Source: Streptomyces tendae
GTDB lineage: Bacteria; Actinomycetota; Actinomycetes; Streptomycetales; Streptomycetaceae
Assembly: GCF_014650435.1 (NCBI RefSeq)
Contig: NZ_BMUY01000002.1
Coordinates: 620,001 to 684,000, forward strand
Direction: 5' to 3'
Length of the DNA stretch: 64,000 nt
A program made the translations under genes and the position numbers. Below are positions 61,752 to 64,000 of the stretch, piece by piece (positions within the stretch are counted from its first letter, which is position 1; each line of letters begins with the position of its first letter). A model generated the notes under the pieces. That model saw only the letters and a program-made list of their open reading frames with translations, was not told the origin of the DNA and ran no database searches.

Positions 61752-63346
61752 CCCGGCGGCGACGACCGCGGCCGCGGACCCTGCGGACGCGGCTCGTCGT
61801 CGCGTCCGTGGCACTGATCGCGGTGGTGTGCGCGGTGATCGGCACGGTGACGACGGTGGCGCTGCGCTCGCACCTGTACGAGCAGCTGGACGGACAGGTG
61901 CGCGAGGTCGCGATGCGGGTGTCCGGTTTCGGGCCGCCGGGCGAACCCGGCCCCGGCGGCGGGGTGAAGCAGCGGATGGACCTCGACGACTTCGTCACGC
62001 ACGGCGGCCCGCAGCCGCGTGACACGATCGTCGCCGAGACGAGGGACGGTGCCGTCGTCGACGCCAAGTACGGCGAGAAGGACGACGAGAGCACGGACCC
62101 CAGCGGGACGACGGCGGTCTCCCTCGACCAGGCCCAGCGCACCGCGCTCGCCTCCGTCCCCCGCGACGGCGACGCGCACACCGTCGAGATCCCCGGCCTC
62201 GGCGACTACCGCGTCGAGTACCACGACGGCTACTACGCCGCCCTGCCCACCTCCGAGGCCGACGGCACCATCAGCACCCTGATCCTGGTGGAGGCCAGCG
62301 TCACCGCCGCCGGTCTCGTCGCCGCCTCCCTCGCCGGAGCCGTCATCGTCGGCGTCGCCACCCGTCCCCTGCGCCGGGTCGCCGCCACCGCGACCAGGGT
62401 CTCCGAACTCCCGCTGCACGCGGGCGAGGTGAACCTCGACGAACGGGTCCCGGAGTCCGAGTGCGACCCGCACACCGAGGTCGGCCGGGTCGGCTCCGCG
62501 CTCAACCGCATGCTGAACCACGTCCACGGCGCCCTGCACGCCCGCCAGCAGAGCGAGACGCGGGTACGGCAGTTCGTCGCCGACGCCAGCCACGAACTGC
62601 GCACCCCCCTCGCCTCCATCCGCGGCTACGCCGAACTCACCCGCAGGGGGCGCGAGCAGGTCGGCCCCGACACCCGGCACGCGCTGGGCCGCATCGAGTC
62701 CGAGGCCGGCCGCATGACCCTGCTGGTCGAGGACCTGCTGCTGCTCGCCCGCCTGGACGCCGGACGCCCGCTGGAGTTCGGGCCGACCGACCTCGTACCG
62801 CTCGTCGTGGACACCGTCAGCGACGCCCGCGCGGCCGGCCTCGACCACACCTGGCGGCTCGACCTGCCCGACGAACCGGCCCCGGTGTCGGCGGACCCGG
62901 CACGGCTCCAGCAGGTGCTGGTCAACCTGCTGGGCAACGCCCGCAGCCACACCCCGCCGGGCACGACCGTCACCGCCCGCGTACGGCGCGACGGCCCGTG
63001 GCTGTGCGTGGACGTGGCGGACAACGGACCCGGCATCCCGGCCGAGTTGCTGCCGCGTGTCTTCGAACGCTTCGCGCGCGGGGACTCCGCGCGGTCCCGT
63101 GCGACCGGCTCGACGGGCCTCGGACTCGCCATCGTGCAGGCCGTGACGACCGCGCACGGCGGTGGCGTGACGGTCGACAGCGCGCCGGGCCGGACGGTCT
63201 TCACCGTCCATCTGCCCGCCGTGCCCGACCGGCACCTGCCCATGGCGCACGACCGGTATGCACCCGCCGCGCACGGCCGGCCGGACGCGCCGGCGCACTC
63301 ACAGGCACAGCACAGTCTCACCACACGGGTGCGACAGGGGAGTTGA
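61748..63346 (+). CDS. Membrane sensor histidine kinase
   Basis: The 532-residue protein has two membrane segments (about 17-40 and 178-200) around a 135-residue extracellular sensor domain. A HAMP linker (ATRPLRRVAATATRVSELPLH), HisKA with phosphorylated His282 (DASHELRTPLASIRGYAEL) and HATPase_c with N-box (QQVLVNLLGNARSH), G1 (VADNGPGIP) and G2 (GSTGLGLAIVQAV) follow, then a His/Pro-rich tail. It is partner of the preceding regulator. The signal is unknown. Confidence 0.95.
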   Translation: MTRRRRPRPRTLRTRLVVASVALIAVVCAVIGTVTTVALRSHLYEQLDGQVREVAMRVSGFGPPGEPGPGGGVKQRMDLDDFVTHGGPQPRDTIVAETRDGAVVDAKYGEKDDESTDPSGTTAVSLDQAQRTALASVPRDGDAHTVEIPGLGDYRVEYHDGYYAALPTSEADGTISTLILVEASVTAAGLVAASLAGAVIVGVATRPLRRVAATATRVSELPLHAGEVNLDERVPESECDPHTEVGRVGSALNRMLNHVHGALHARQQSETRVRQFVADASHELRTPLASIRGYAELTRRGREQVGPDTRHALGRIESEAGRMTLLVEDLLLLARLDAGRPLEFGPTDLVPLVVDTVSDARAAGLDHTWRLDLPDEPAPVSADPARLQQVLVNLLGNARSHTPPGTTVTARVRRDGPWLCVDVADNGPGIPAELLPRVFERFARGDSARSRATGSTGLGLAIVQAVTTAHGGGVTVDSAPGRTVFTVHLPAVPDRHLPMAHDRYAPAAHGRPDAPAHSQAQHSLTTRVRQGS

Positions 63347-63379
63347 GAAGAGTCGGTCCCATGCGAACCGACTCTTCTC
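63345..63379 (+). promoter_or_regulatory. 13-bp inverted repeat enclosing the glycosyltransferase start codon
   Basis: GAGAAGAGTCGGT (63345-63357) pairs perfectly with ACCGACTCTTCTC (63367-63379). The 9-base loop contains the ATG at 63361. In mRNA the hairpin would hide the start, acting either as translational control or as a terminator-like end of the two-component operon. No T-run follows. Confidence 0.65.
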
Positions 63380-64000
63380 CCGGCTCCCTGCCGGCGCGGG
63401 AGCACCTCCCGGCCGCAGGAGCCGGTACGCCTGTCCTGGACGTAGTGGTCCCCGTCTACAACGAGGAGAAGGACCTCGGGCCGTGCGTCCGGAGACTGCA
63501 CGAGCACCTCTCCCGGACGTTCCCGTACGCCTTCCGCATCACGGTCGCCGACAACGCCTCCACGGACGGCACCCCGCAGGTCGCGGCCCGGCTGGCGGCC
63601 GACCTCGCGGCGGTCAGGTCGGTCCGGCTGGAGCAGAAGGGGCGCGGCCGGGCCCTCAGGACCGTCTGGTCGGCCTCGGACGCCCCGGTCCTCGCCTACA
63701 TGGACGTGGACCTCTCCACCGACCTGAACGCGCTGCTGCCGCTGGTGGCACCGCTGATCTCCGGTCACTCGGACCTCGCCATCGGCTCCCGGCTGGCCCG
63801 CAGTTCGCGCGTGGTGCGCGGCGCCAAGCGGGAGTTCATCTCCCGCACCTACAACCTCATCCTGCGCGGCTCCCTCCAGGCCCGCTTCTCCGACGCCCAG
63901 TGCGGCTTCAAGGCGATCCGCCGGGACGTGGCCCAGGTCTTGCTGCCGCTGGTGGAGGACACCGGCTGGTTCTTCGACACCGAGATGCTGGTGCTCGCCG
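63361..64000 (+). CDS. Family 2 glycosyltransferase (DPM1-like), cut by right edge
   Basis: The first 213 codons are present. The GT2 fold is clear: VLDVVVPVYNEEKDLGPCVRRL, FRITVADNASTDGTPQVA, GRGRALRTVWSASDAPVLAYMDVDLSTDL (the DxD metal site) and GSRLARSSRVVRGAKREFISRTYNLILRG. It matches dolichyl-phosphate mannose synthase-like enzymes that load sugars on polyprenyl phosphate. Many Streptomyces versions continue into a GtrA membrane domain, which would lie beyond the window. The start codon lies in a hairpin loop, so translation may begin downstream. Confidence 0.88.
   Translation, partial: MRTDSSPGSLPAREHLPAAGAGTPVLDVVVPVYNEEKDLGPCVRRLHEHLSRTFPYAFRITVADNASTDGTPQVAARLAADLAAVRSVRLEQKGRGRALRTVWSASDAPVLAYMDVDLSTDLNALLPLVAPLISGHSDLAIGSRLARSSRVVRGAKREFISRTYNLILRGSLQARFSDAQCGFKAIRRDVAQVLLPLVEDTGWFFDTEMLVLA

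Overview
The window is high-GC DNA with dense, overlapping genes, GTG starts, a bldA-type TTA codon, a Streptomyces subtilisin inhibitor, a SigE-family sigma factor, a DmdR/IdeR-type regulator and DUF4232 and DUF7144 proteins. All of this points to a Streptomyces chromosome. Two integrated mobile elements fill about two thirds of the window. The rest is ordinary chromosome.

Element 1 (before base 1 to about 16,068) is an actinomycete integrative and conjugative element (AICE). Its integrase begins at base 44 and runs off the left edge. It is followed by an excisionase, an iteron-like origin candidate, a Rep helicase and prim-pol pair, a lone cytosine methyltransferase, a TraB (FtsK-type) translocase with a CTTGTCG repeat array just downstream (candidate clt), and spread genes ending in a DUF6284 protein. 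A KorSA-like GntR repressor with three CCTAGG operator boxes controls the divergent region. The cargo is a class IV aminotransferase, an HTH/FGE-like fusion and three tandem HEPN-type paralogues. The element ends at the 3' half of a tRNA-Ser(UGA) gene (attR).

Chromosome A (16.07-29.6 kb) holds a DUF4232 lipoprotein, an orphan prim-pol, a small secreted protein, a SigE-family sigma factor, an acyl-CoA synthetase, a divergent MFS/TetR pair with visible operators, a 1,473-residue PAS/pseudokinase/receiver protein, an SSI-family inhibitor and tRNA-Ser(GCU).

Element 2 (29,619 to 53,359, delimited by a perfect 60-bp att repeat in tRNA-Ser(GCU)) is a chimera. Its left half is phage-like and mostly on the + strand: integrase, XRE repressor, two excisionase-like genes, an initiator/DnaC/DnaB replication module, a WhiB-like protein and a 1,070-residue tail tape-measure protein. 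Its right half is plasmid-like and on the - strand: an Scr1-type regulator with a DUF6879 partner, a TraB/FtsK translocase with a CTAG-rich array downstream, and an operon of small transfer/spread proteins led from a ribbon-helix-helix-controlled divergent promoter. The halves converge on strong terminators at 42.3 kb. No capsid, portal, terminase large subunit or lysis gene is present, so a lone tape-measure gene on a conjugative element is the most surprising feature of the window.

Chromosome B (53.36-64 kb) holds tRNA-Arg(ACG), DUF7144 and DUF6010 membrane proteins, a PbpA-like class B penicillin-binding protein, an HxlR regulator, a DUF2797 protein, an amidohydrolase, a DtxR/IdeR regulator, a PEBP protein, a GntR/FCD regulator, an OmpR-type two-component system and the start of a family 2 glycosyltransferase.
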